In this document: in pieces, positions 25,229 to 35,411 of the stretch
How the letters are laid out: every line of letters starts with the position of its first letter
Numbering within the stretch: position 1 is the first letter of the stretch
Assembly (NCBI GenBank): GCA_019022495.1
Contig: JAFEKR010000005.1
Location: forward strand, 3,710,530-3,774,529
Reading direction: 5' to 3'
Length of the DNA: 64,000 nt
DNA from: Epichloe hybrida
Taxonomy: Eukaryota; Ascomycota; Sordariomycetes; Hypocreales; Clavicipitaceae
Made by a program: the position numbers and the translations under genes
Notes under the pieces: model-generated
The model's database searches: none
What the model saw: the letters and a program-made list of their open reading frames with translations, nothing else
Told to the model about the DNA's origin: nothing

Positions 25229-26045
25229 TATTGAAATGTAGGGAGCTAGTTGCCAGCTGGCAACAGCTGTACAAGTGTAGCTTCTACGGTCGGGGACCAA
25301 TAGAGCCACCACGTTGAATATTCAACGCAACGCAACGGAAGGTTTCGGCAGTTATTAACTAATTGAATTCAATCTAGATGACTTTTACGATATCTTATAT
25401 ACCAATAGAATTGATTTTAGTGACGTTGTACGGGCAATGCGGCTGTTGGATTGAGAGGCCTAGCTATCTAGCTAGATTGAAAAGATCTTCTTTCTCTCAT
25501 ATACCCACCGACCGTATCGGTGAATCCGGACCGCCAAAGAGGTCTTACAGGCCACTTTTTATTTTCCGCAAAATTCATTTGTATGTAAAATCCAAAAAAT
25601 CGACTCACCACTATACAAACTAGCAACCCGTATGCACCAAATTTTAGTCCAAAAAATATTCCTGCATAAAATGAAAGCCCTATCTTCTAGCTTCAATTTG
25701 CTATATGCAAGACTTTTGTACGACCTCTAGTTAAAGAGAAAATCGCTGTTAAAGATAGCTATAGGGTAACCTGCTTACGTCACCCTAGCTTACCTAATTA
25801 CTAGTGGCGCTGCGGTTGTGGCTGCGCTTGTAGCCACAACGCAATTGAATAATCCACAATTGACAATTGATTTGGATTAGTCATCCACACGGTCGGTCGC
25901 AGCTGTTGACAGCTGCGACGTAGCCATTGACAGCCACCTTCGCGACTGTTGACAGCTGCAGTGCAGCTGTCAGGCTTGCAATGCAAGCTAGTAATAGAAA
26001 GGTCCTTTAACTAGAAAGGGCTAAAAATAGGTCTTATTTTTAACA
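25229..26045 (-). mobile_element. Solo LTR of the outer Copia family, little RIP damage
   Basis: This 817-bp segment is the reverse complement of the 10943-11758 and 28580-29396 LTRs. It begins (minus strand) TGTTAAAAATAAG and ends CATTTCAATA, with CTATC duplicated on both sides. A solo LTR with an intact duplication is the product of LTR-LTR recombination within one element. It keeps CpA/TpG dinucleotides that are TpA in both other copies, so it is much closer to the ancestral sequence. Short open frames within it (25378-25623, 25801-25986) reflect only its higher GC content. Confidence 0.93.
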
Positions 26046-26059
26046 CTATCTATTAGTTA

Positions 26060-27220
26060 TCCTAATTCTAATTAAACGCTAGATTTATTCTTTTTCTAGG
26101 TTAGGAAGTTGCGTACTATTCTAGACCTAGGGAATATATAGTTTAATGCTATATCTAGTGTGAATTTGCCTATTGTTATATAAAATCCTATAGGTACTGT
26201 AGTTACTAATACTATTAGTACTATAGGTATATTAGTTATACTAATAGTCTTGCTTTAGTATCTAGGTAGCTATTATACTAACCCTAGTTATTTAGTAAAT
26301 ATAACATTCCTTAGGTGGCATTTCGCGCTAATAGCATTAATCCCGCTAATATATTTACATTTTATAAGCTTTTGATTTTAGTTATTAATCTTATAGCTAG
26401 CTAGTCTATTCTTACTATTATTTTAGCTATTATTGCTTTTTTCGTAACTTATTATTACTATATTAACTCCTATAAGATCCTTATAGTATTAGATTTACTA
26501 GTCTTAGTGTAAAACTCCCCTAGTTCTTATAGGTTCTCTAAAGATCCTAACTAGAGGTTATAAAATTCCTCTAAATCTAGTGGGTTCCCTAAGAGTCCTA
26601 ATTATAAGTCCTCTAGATATAACTCTATTAGCTAGTTAGGGGGTTTAGTGCGCTAAATAGCGGTGTTATTTTTAGGATAGTTTTTAATCCCCTTTTCTTT
26701 GTTATTCTTATCCTTATCTATGCTACTCTTAGTCCTAGTGGTTATTATGCTATAAGCAAGGCTAATGTTTTTAGATTATCCCTCTAATGCCTTACTGCCT
26801 TTTAATCTAGTAAATTTATTAAGAAAACCTATAGATTTAGCTTTATAAATGTATAATTTAACTTCCTTTTACATAAGATATATAGCTTATAAATCTATTA
26901 GATTCTAGTAAATAAGTAGTTCTTAATATATTAGGTTTTCATGTCTTTTAAGTAGTCTATTATTAAATTTATATTTTGTAAGTTTAATTAAATCTTCTTG
27001 TTTCTTAGTTCTAATAAGTTATTATTTTTAGTACTTAAATATAGGGTTTGCTTTATTAAAAGCCTAAAACTAGTAAATAAGTTATAGTTTATTTTTAGTA
27101 ACTAGGAAGTTAGACTAAATATCTATAAATTAACGCTATAAATAGTTAGTTTTAGATATATGGTTTTTATTTCTAGGTTTCTAAAAGGGCATAACAAAAG
27201 AATCTCTAATTACTACTAAA
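26060..27220 (-). pseudogene. Gypsy gag N-terminal region (degenerate)
   Basis: On the minus strand, around 26,750-26,470, translation with RIP stops ignored is protein-like (a Lys/Asn-rich stretch then LIELYLEDL and NPLDLEEFYNL). Its position right after the 5' LTR (27,417-27,221 read leftwards) suggests gag. No domain is firmly identified. Confidence 0.4.
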
Positions 27221-27417
27221 TGTTATATGTAGGTTTAGCATAATATAAGGCAAATCTATTAGAGAGGCTAACGGATTTGCTATTGTAAAGTTATACTAAG
27301 TTTGCTATAAGAGCTACTATTAGGTGTAAGGTAAGATATCTAAAGAAGGTTAATTCTTTCTATCTAGAGTCCGAATCTAGTCTTATATGCGCCTGCATTT
27401 AGCTCCGCCACGTAACA
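27221..27417 (-). repeat. Gypsy LTR, right copy (5' LTR of the minus-strand element)
   Basis: It is 197 bp long, begins TGTTATATGTAGG and ends GCCACGTAACA. It pairs with 16165-16361. RIP hit the left terminus in this copy and the right terminus in the other. Together they show that the original termini were TGTTACGTG/CACGTAACA. Confidence 0.9.
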
Positions 27418-27422
27418 GTCTT
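27418..27422. repeat. Right target-site duplication GTCTT of the Gypsy
   Basis: It matches 16160-16164. Removing the Gypsy plus one GTCTT rejoins the Copia RT reading frame. Confidence 0.92.
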
Positions 27423-28400
27423 CTAATTAGACTGGATTTACGTTATATCTAAAGACTTAAAAAGGAACTTTATAAAGTCTATCTAATAGAAGATAGGGGG
27501 CTAGCTGAATTCTTCTTAGGGGTTTAAATTGTACAAGATAGACCTAATAGAGTCCTAAAAATTCATTAATCTTAGTATATCTTAGAGGCTTTAAATTAAT
27601 TTAATATGCTAAATAGTAAACCTATTAGCATACCTCTTTAGCTAGGCGTTTTAGCTACGCAGACCACTAAGCTTTTAATAGCTAGCGAAATCAAGCTTTA
27701 TTAGTGCATTATAGGGACTATAATGTACTTAATATTGCTTATAAGGCTAGATATGGCCTTTACACTTTAGTGGCTATTTATAGCACTAGCTAGGCCCTAT
27801 ATAGAGCACTTAAAAGCAGCTAAAAACCTGCTTAGGTACTTATTAGGGACTAAATTCCTTACTATAATCTATAGGGGAGACCCTAAAGGTATAGCTAGCA
27901 AAAGCCTAATAGGTTATTATAATAGTGATTTTACAGGGGATAAAAAGACCTCTAAATCCACCTACGCTTATCTATTTAAGCTAGCTAGCGGACCTATTAG
28001 CTAGAAATCAAAGAAAGCTAGTATAATAGCTCTATTAACATTAGAAGCTAAAGCTAACGCTATTTGCGAGACTTTCTAGGAGCTATAGTAGCTTTAGGGC
28101 TTATTTAAGAAGCTAAAAACCCCTATTTTTCCCCCTATCTAGATATATTGTGATAATTAAGGCGCTATAACCACTGCCTATAACCCTGCCTTATATAGCT
28201 ATACAAAGCATACCTTACTAAAGTTTAACTATATTAGGTAATAGGTTTTAGAGAGTTTAGCTAAGATTAAATATCTAGATACGAAGTTAATGCCTATAGA
28301 CAGTCTAATAAAGCCTCTATCTAGACCTCTTTATTAGGCCTTTATTAAGGTCTTAGGGCTTAATAATCACTAAAAACCAATAACTAAATCCCTTTAACAG
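27423..28400 (+). pseudogene. Copia RT C-terminus and RNase H remnant
   Basis: It starts with the strand directly after YVDD (LIRLDLRYI), then AEFFLGV near 27,507, and continues to RNase H: RYGLYTLVAI-like and YYNSDFTGDKKTSKSTYAYLF near 27,915-27,990, then GPIS-KSKKASIIALLTLEA near 27,990-28,050 and YCDN at 28,149. These are classical Copia RNase H landmarks. Stops are RIP-type. Confidence 0.88.
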
Positions 28401-28579
28401 GGAACTAAAACAACGCTAAAAAGGGAGCTATATTTAATAATAGCTAGGAATTTAAAAGGGGGTCTTTTATCTTTTCCTATTTTTCCCTTTTATCTGTTTT
28501 TATCTAAAAAGTTCTTATTTACCCTATATCACTTTATACGCTTTTAATTAGCTTATATGTAATTCTTTTGTAAAGGGGG

Positions 28580-29396
28580 TGTTAAAAATAAGACTTATTT
28601 TTAGCCCTTTCTAGTTAAAGGACCTTTCTATTACTAGCTTGCATTACAAGCCTAATAGCTACACTGTAGCTATTAATAGTCGCGAAGGTGGCTGTTAATG
28701 GCTACGTTATAGCTATTAATAGCTATAACTAACTATGTGAATAACTAATCTAAATCAATTATTAATTGTGGATTATTTAATTGCGTTATAGCTATAAGCG
28801 TAGCTATAACCATAGCGCTACTAGTAATTAGGTAAGCTAGGGTAATGTAAGCAGGTTAGCCTATAGCTATCTTTAATAGCGATTTTCTCCTTAACTAGAG
28901 GTTGTACAAAAGTCTTATATATAGTAAATTAAAGCTAGAAGATAGGGCTTTTATTTTATATAGGAATATTTTTTAGACTAAAATTTGGTGCATATAGGTT
29001 GCTAGTTTGTATGGTAGTAAGTTAATTTTTTGGATTTTATATATAAATGAATTTTGCGGAAAATAAAAAGTAGCCTATAAGACCTCTTTAGCGGTCTAGA
29101 TCCACTAATATGGTTAGTAGGTATATAAGAGGAAGAAGATCTTTTTAACCTAGCTAGATAGCTAGACCTCTTAATCTAACAGCCGCATTGCCTATATAAC
29201 ATCACTAAAATCAATTCTATTAGTATATAAGATATTATAAAAGTCATCTAGATTAAATTTAATTAGTTAATAACTGCCAAAACCTTCTGTTACGTTGCGT
29301 TTAATATTTAACGTAGTGGCTCTATTGGTCCCCGACCGTAGAAGCTACACTTGTACAGCTGTTGCCAGCTGGCAACTAGCTCCCTACATTTCAATA
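28580..29396 (+). repeat. 3' LTR of the outer Copia
   Basis: It is 817 bp long and preceded by the polypurine tract AAAGGGGG (28572-28579). It begins TGTTAAAAATAAG and ends CATTTCAATA. CTACT follows at 29397-29401. Its right third is less mutated than the 5' LTR. Confidence 0.92.
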
Positions 29397-29401
29397 CTAC
29401 T

Positions 29402-29748
29402 TATTAGATCCATTATTACATCACTCTCTTAAGCATATAAATCTAAAGCGTTTTACTCCTTCTTGCTTTACTAAGCTTTTAGATTAAGAGTCTCTTACTC
29501 TCTAATTATTAAATCTAGTAATAGCTAAGGTATTTAAAGTCTAATTTACTTATTAAGGTATATAGCTTCTCTTTCCTTTTATTAAGAAGTCTATAGAGCT
29601 TTCACCCCTAAGTTTAAACTCTTAGTCTAATCTTATTATAGTTTAATTAAAGTTAGTATAAGGAAAAGATTTAATTCTTTATCTAATTTAGTGTTAATTT
29701 TAAGGGATTAGAAATATGCCTTAAGCTTGTTAATTAATAGCTCTATTA
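29402..29748 (-). mobile_element. Continuation of the minus-strand Copia remnant, truncated
   Basis: This AT-rich sequence resumes the older Copia interrupted at 10,937. Stops and composition are the same. It ends abruptly at about 29,748, where GC-normal coding sequence of the next gene starts. The gag and 5' LTR of the older Copia are therefore missing. Confidence 0.6.
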
Positions 29749-30843
29749 CCCAGGGTAGGCGAGGCTTTCGAAGCAAGCGTCGGCAATCTCGTCACGCAGC
29801 CTGGCCAGGAAGGGAACACATTTGAGATCATCGGCAGCGAAGGCTGGGCTACCATCAGCTCGTCTGGTGTTATCACAGGGACGCCGGGCCCAGGGTCCAC
29901 GGATACCACCCTTCACGTTCAAGCCAAGGACAAGGCCGGCACCACTACATTGCTGTCCGCGAGGATACCAGTCAAAGCGGCTGCGTCTCCCCTGGTGCAG
30001 AGCCTTGTCGTAATGAGCTTCAATCTTTGGTACGGAGGCACCAGAGTACGAAACTACCATGAGAAGCAGGTTCGGTTTCTTGCGAGCCAGAATGTGGACA
30101 TTGTTGGTTTGCAAGAATCAACAGGCGGACATGGGACCCGCCTCGCCCGTGCTCTGGGATGGTTCTCCTGGCAAGGTCAAGATGTTTCCATCATCAGTCG
30201 ATATCCCATTTCACAGGTCCTGCCCGCGACTTCAGTGTCGGGTGCCGTGAGAATCACTCTCGACCGCCGGTCAAAGAGTGACGTCATCTTCTGGAACGCG
30301 CACTTGGGCTACGATCCGTACGGGCCCTACGATTTCTGTTTCGAAAAGATGAGCCAAGACCAAGTGCTGCAGCGCGAGGCCCAGTCTGGCCGCGCACGGC
30401 AGATTGAGGAAATCACTCGCAGGATGCAGCATGACCTTGGCGACGCGGACAATGTTCCCGTTTTTCTCGTGGGTGATTTCAACGCTCCGTCACATCTGGA
30501 CTGGACCAGCGCCACCAGAAATCAGCACTGCGACATTGGCCACGTGCCTTGGCCAACCTCGGAGGCACCAACGAATGCAGGCCTTGTCGATTCTTTCCGT
30601 GTCGCCCATCCGGATCCCGTTGCCGTGCCGGGCATAACGTGGTCCCCCGTGTACCTCAGCAACAACGGCCGGCCCGAGCCCCTTGACCGGATTGACTTTG
30701 CGTACCACAAGGGCAAGAAGCTTATTGTGCGGGATTCACAAGCCTTGCTCGTCGGTAACCCCAGACCCGAGCCGCATCATCAAGACAACGAATGGACATC
30801 TGACCACAGGGCAGTTTTGACAGCCTACAGTTTATCAGGCTGA
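29749..30843 (+). CDS. 5'-truncated endonuclease/exonuclease/phosphatase protein with an Ig-like domain
   Basis: The frame is open from the repeat junction to TGA at 30841-30843 (about 364 codons). The first ~75 residues (GEAFEASV...GTPG...VQAKDKAG) resemble the He_PIG/cadherin-like repeat often found in secreted proteins. From about residue 88 follows an EEP (DNase I-like) fold: MSFNLWYGG, VGLQES (metal-binding Glu), IISRYP, WNAHLGYDPYGPYDF, FLVGDFNAPSHLDW, and C-terminal DRIDFAY and SDHRAV. All catalytic signature residues are kept. Such enzymes cleave nucleic acids or phosphoesters and the substrate cannot be told. No start codon or signal peptide is present upstream, so the 5' end was lost at the transposon junction. 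The first in-frame ATG is at 30013. Confidence 0.85.
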   Translation, partial: PRVGEAFEASVGNLVTQPGQEGNTFEIIGSEGWATISSSGVITGTPGPGSTDTTLHVQAKDKAGTTTLLSARIPVKAAASPLVQSLVVMSFNLWYGGTRVRNYHEKQVRFLASQNVDIVGLQESTGGHGTRLARALGWFSWQGQDVSIISRYPISQVLPATSVSGAVRITLDRRSKSDVIFWNAHLGYDPYGPYDFCFEKMSQDQVLQREAQSGRARQIEEITRRMQHDLGDADNVPVFLVGDFNAPSHLDWTSATRNQHCDIGHVPWPTSEAPTNAGLVDSFRVAHPDPVAVPGITWSPVYLSNNGRPEPLDRIDFAYHKGKKLIVRDSQALLVGNPRPEPHHQDNEWTSDHRAVLTAYSLSG

Positions 30844-31700
30844 ATTCGCATTCTTCGTTTGAAGATTTGTCATTAGGCAATTAAATTACCCTGGAAAGAT
30901 AGCCTAGAGGGGGGGACCACTTTGGGGGATGGATATCCGGATGGCAAACCGCGTGATGATTTCATATAACAGTGACTATAATAGTAGGACGAAAGTTTTC
31001 ACAAAAAGAGTGGTTCAGAAATGATAAGAAGACGAAACGTGCCAGTCTGGTTGGAGCTATACCAGACCTGACCTAGGCTGAACTCTTTGGAATCGATGGA
31101 TCCGAATTGCTGGCTGGCAAAGGGCATGATGTATCTTGAATCATCAAGCTGCAATCTACTCCTCTTCTTTTCCTGCACTTCTTCTGTGTTAAAACCTCCG
31201 TTTCTCGATCGGCGCATTTTAGCAAGGACAACGGCGAAAAAAAGATACATCATTTGTTGTGTAAACAAAATGGCGAGCAAATCCGTACGGACGTGGACAC
31301 GCAAATCACGCAAATCCGGACACGTGGCGTGGGTGGGGTGGGTGGGGTGGGTGGCGCCTTGCCCGCCAGTGCCGCCACCAGCCGCCACCAGCTGCCAACT
31401 CTGCTAGTCCAGCTGGTCTAGCTGGTCGGCCCGCTCTTTTACTCTTTGGCTTGACGCGCAAATGGATGGCGGCCAAATCTTGGATTCAGCTTCTCCCATC
31501 GACAACGAGCGGAGCATCACGGAGATTGGGATTCCATATCGGCCGCTTGGCGAAACCCTCCCTGTGCCCTGGTTCGTCTGGCTGCAGTTGCTTCCGTGTA
31601 GAATTGAACAGGGACTGACTTGACTACCTGCACCAGCATGCTGTTCCTCCGACTGCCGCCCCAGGCTTCGATTAGCCAACGAGCCATTGATCAGTGAATT
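30844..31700. other. Intergenic region with a G-rich tract
   Basis: No supported gene is present. Overlapping open frames at 30999-31407 occur on both strands, with simple GGTGG/Pro-rich composition and no domain. The region ends in repeated GATTCCT heptamers (about 31,715-31,746) just before the regulator's start codon. Confidence 0.5.
31330..31354 (+). promoter_or_regulatory. G-quadruplex-type tract upstream of the regulator gene
   Basis: The tract is built of five runs of three or four G separated by single T, i.e. GGGTGGGGTGGG repeated. It fits the canonical four-run G4 rule with 1-nt loops. It lies about 430 bp upstream of the Zn2Cys6 start. A regulatory effect is inference. Confidence 0.45.
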
Positions 31701-31785
31701 CCCGCATCGCATCAATCCTGATTCCTGATTCCTGATTCCTGATTCCGTCATCGCCCGTCATCGCCCGTCACCGATCAAGCCAGAA

Positions 31786-34475
31786 ATGTCGAGAATAAAC
31801 AAGTCCTGTGATCAATGCAGACTGCGAAAAGTCCGATGCATCGGTAATGGATGCCGGCGTCCTCAACATGTTGCCTTCTTGTCCGCTGATGCTGAGGTAG
31901 CCCCTGATCCTCCCCCCGGGGCTCCCATCATCTGCAATCATTGTGCAGTAAGTCGTCCGGCGCCACCAAGAATCATGTCGTAACTCTAGCGCCGCAAACT
32001 GACGTGGCATGGACATCCTTGCAGAAGCGAGACGAAACTTGTCACTTTAGCACACACAAACGACGATTCCTGCCCAAGGGTAAAGCCATCCATGTCACTT
32101 GATGCCCGGGCATTGGGCCAACTGGGCTAAGTAAGATGACATGCAGTGTCCGACTCGCCACGGGTGTCTTCGTCTCCTGGGTTTGATCATGATATTAGTC
32201 ATCTTTACATAGATTGCATACTGCGCGACGGGCCCTCAAATGAGACACTGACGGATGAGACTGGTGTCATCAAGGCTAGTACTGCATCATTCGCCCTCAA
32301 CCTGCACCGGAAACTGACCTCTTACACCAGACTTCCGACGATCGAGGTACTTCCAATTTCTCCGTAGACCTCCATGGGGACCTGGGCAGTGTTAACCAGA
32401 GAGGCCTAAAGTCCCAAGCTCAAGCTTGGCCTTCTTTTCCGACCCACAAGTTGAGCAATTGACCCAAAAGATCGGGTCCGACCGCCTCAAAATCCTTATT
32501 CATAGAATAGAAACCATTATAACGGAGCGCCTACGAGGCCGAGCTTCGTCGTCCTGGGCGCGAGTATACTTTACCAAACCTCTCCAGCCAGTACTGATAT
32601 CCAAGCATGCCGCAGATAGTTATATTGATGGTCAGCGTCCCCCCTTGTCAGTCCCTCGCGGCCTCTTCTTGCTAACCAGGTCCAACAAACAGCCTACTTC
32701 AAGATCGTGCACCCAGCCTATCCATTCCTAGACCGTGATGAATTCACATCTCGCGCTCTCTCCCATGATGCTTCAAGCAAGACGCTCGAGGAAGCGACCT
32801 TTTCTGCCCTCTATCATGCGGTGCTTGCGCTAGGAAGTCAATATGTCGATGGCGGCACCTTTCAACCGGGCCAGGGAACGACGTGGAGTCTGTTCCAGAC
32901 CGCTCTAGGATATGTCGCCGATGTCATTGTTCCCAAGGAATCGCTAGAAAACTTGCAAGTAAGTTCGCAATTTACTCGGAACAGCCCCCCCCCCCCCCCT
33001 CCCACCTTTTCTTACTTCCTTACTTTCTCACACGAACTGGACAAACCGTGGGATAATGAATAGGCTTTGACCGCCATGGTAAGGACTGGCTCTCTCCCAA
33101 AGACACGCAAAGACAAGTATGTCGCAAGTCACTAAGACCGTTTGTTAGTCCGTATTTGCGATGAACGCATGCTGTCTTCAGCTCGATGACACTCTGGTCG
33201 CCGAGGCAGCCAGGATGGCCCTCTCACTGCGGTATCACAAGTCAGCCAATGCCAGTGTAAGCCAATTGAGGACCTTCTGGGTTGTCTATTACCTGGAAAA
33301 GCACACGTGCTTCCAGAATCGTATGAGCTCGGTATGTTTGCCATGCTGCTGACGGGAAACCTCGCCTCGGTGGTTCCATTGCAGGTCTGGCCCCTAACAA
33401 CAGCAAGATCATATCCGACGATGACATTGCCTGCCCGGTCCCACCCACGCCCGACTCAGTGTTTGAGAATTTCAACTGGTTTCTGTCCGTCATTCGATTC
33501 GCGCGATTGTCATCAATAGCTTATAGCACACTCTTCACTGTGAGCGCCCGTCGACAATCGCACGACTCATATCTGAAAGCGATCGACCACATTTATCAGC
33601 GACTTGAAGACTGGAGGCTGTCAGTCCCCGATGGATTTCGCCCCGGAGAATCTTTCCACCATCTCAGTCAGTTGACTGGGCACGGAACCAAACTTGTCGC
33701 TGTGCAGACTCAATATCTGTACTTTAGCATGCGAGTCGTGTTGGAGCGGCTCGTCATGCGGATGGCGAGCCAGCCAGATCTGAGACGAGAAAATAGCAAA
33801 CACTATCTTATGTGGGCGGCCCGCACCATCATCGAGTTGACGAGATACATCGACATCGAACCTCATGTGCCTATCTTGTAAGTTGCCCCTAGTCATTGCA
33901 CATGCCCCTTTTTCTTTTCCTTTTTCTTTTCCTTTTTCTTTTCTTTTGCTTACCCACGATTCAGCGTCATGGGTGTCATGCCATTGTCTGGGCTCTTCAT
34001 CCTTTTCGACTTTGTAATGCATAATCCTTTGCACGAAGAGACTAGAGACAATATTGCTCTTCTCGATGCAGCCACTGGATATTTCAGCCACTTGGAGTAC
34101 ACCTCCAAAGGTGCTTTGCCGGGAAGCATCATATCCGAGTTTACCCAGATTGCGAGAGACTTTTGTTATCAAGCAGAAAGGAGCGCAAAACAGTCCGACG
34201 ATCCTGATAGCGAGCCCTCCCATGACCTAATTTTGGGATTGAATTTCGACAAAGTCCCACCGCAAGTTGATGTTCAGACTCATTTTCCGGCCGACGTTCT
34301 TTCCATGCCAACCAGCGAGTATCTCCAGGACGCATCGGCCATGGTCACTGATGACACGCTAGACTACCCTGTTCTCGATCACGCCCATTTTTCGGATGGG
34401 GGCCAAGTTCTTGACTATGGCGACATGCGAACTTTCTTTGGTGCAATGCTCTCGGATTGGGGCGATATTCACTGA
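31786..34475 (+). CDS. Zn2Cys6 fungal transcription factor (ten exons)
   Basis: My model joins 31786-31843, 31901-31947, 32025-32079, 32147-32346, 32402-32630, 32693-32958, 33064-33078, 33149-33331, 33408-33877 and 33965-34475. This is 2,034 nt, 677 aa, with all introns GT...AG and the frame kept throughout. The Zn2Cys6 binuclear cluster is split over exons 1-3: CDQCRLRKVRC, a 12-residue Pro-rich loop, then CNHCAKRDETC and a basic KRRF tail. The fungal middle homology region follows, with AYFKIVHPAYPFLDRDEF at the exon 5/6 junction, RMALSLRYHKS in exon 8 and SDDDIACPVPP in exon 9. The acidic C-terminus is a plausible activation domain. Target genes are unknown. Exon 7 is only 15 nt. Ends of exons 1 and 8 were chosen to keep the frame and the family motif. 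Confidence 0.85.
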
Positions 34476-35411
34476 TTGGAAGGTGTGAAAGGCAACAATG
34501 AATGAACAGGTTCATTTGGTCTGCCCCGAATGATAGTCCATGAACCAACGAGACCATCTCAACCAAGTTGCAGTCGCTGGTCGTCGCCGAAGGCATACCC
34601 GGTCGCGGCACTGTGGTCGCAGTCTGCCATTGCGTACAAGTATAGTACCATGGCTTCATGTGGCAGGCTACGGGCTCCGGGCGGTAAATCATCCAAACCT
34701 GATGGATGATGATGATCCGGGACGCTCAAGCCGCCCTGGGGAGATACCGTACAGCCAAAAAGGCCGTTACACTTGCAAGTTCGAGTGTTTTGGTCGGCAA
34801 AGGGGCCCGGCCTTGAATCAAAGAGTTCATTTCGTAATATAGATGTCCGGGTCTAAACTCACGAGCTTGTTGGTTTTTTTCACCACGTATCAGTTGTGTA
34901 GGGAGTAAGGTGTGGAGACGCCCGAGATGCACATCGGGCTAGACTTTGCGTAGAATGTATTCTGTTGGAACAAACACCTACCGATCGATTCCTGCCCAGA
35001 GCATGTGAATCCGTTCAATCTTGCAGGCAATCATAGCAGTGGCGGTCCTTCCACTTGCTCTGTCTATTCCCGGGCTTACTTGGCAGGTCTAGGCAAAGGT
35101 AATCTGATCAGGAAACATACTGGGTGAAGTAGAGTAGAACCTATTCATGCATCTTCTACTCTGAATCTAATTCGTGATGGAGTACTAAGCCTACCTTGAA
35201 GCCGTTTAGTGTAAGCGCTACGGCTCTGGACGTCAACGAACAAGACCAGCAACAGCAGCAAAATGATATAGCACATGTTGTTTTGCCCTTCATGTCGCCA
35301 TCTCCCCAAGAAACATACAAAGAGCGGAGTTACAAGAAACAAGTAAAAGGGTGGAATAGCCTGCAGACCAGGTGTCGGTAAAGGCCCATGGGACCCGTTT
35401 CGCCGAATCCA
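34476..35411. other. Intergenic, no supported gene
   Basis: This GC-normal sequence has only short, overlapping open frames on both strands (34540-34932, 35145-35541) without domains. It probably holds the 3' regions of the two flanking convergent genes. Confidence 0.5.

Larger units (their letters stand above)
16165..27417 (-). mobile_element. RIP-decayed chromodomain Gypsy element, 11.25 kb
   Basis: Matching 197-bp LTRs (16165-16361 and 27221-27417) with TGTTACGTG...CACGTAACA termini are flanked by GTCTT. Domains lie on the minus strand in the order gag (about 26.9-24 kb), RT (YIDD as YINN near 22,370), RNase H, integrase and chromodomain (about 19.96-19.79 kb). This is the Ty3/Gypsy chromovirus order. 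Between the chromodomain and the 3' LTR another 3.4 kb of coding-like sequence remains. A solo LTR is inserted at 25.2-26.0 kb. Without it the element is about 10.4 kb, long for the class. Confidence 0.9.
10943..29396 (+). mobile_element. Structurally complete Copia element split by a Gypsy insertion
   Basis: Two LTRs of 816 and 817 bp (10943-11758 and 28580-29396) are flanked by CTACT duplications. Between them in order on the plus strand are a tandem-repeat leader, gag, aspartic protease, integrase, reverse transcriptase and RNase H. This is the Ty1/Copia order, with integrase before RT. Without the nested 11,253-bp Gypsy and its 5-bp duplication the element is about 7.2 kb. RIP stops occur throughout, so it is dead. 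It is inserted into an older minus-strand Copia. Confidence 0.92.

Noticed and set aside
25378..25986. Two open frames of 61-81 codons
   Set aside because: They lie inside the solo LTR. The same LTR elsewhere has stops, and LTRs are not coding.
30999..31407. Overlapping frames of 106 and 129 codons on opposite strands
   Set aside because: Low-complexity GGTGG-derived residues, no domain, mutual overlap.
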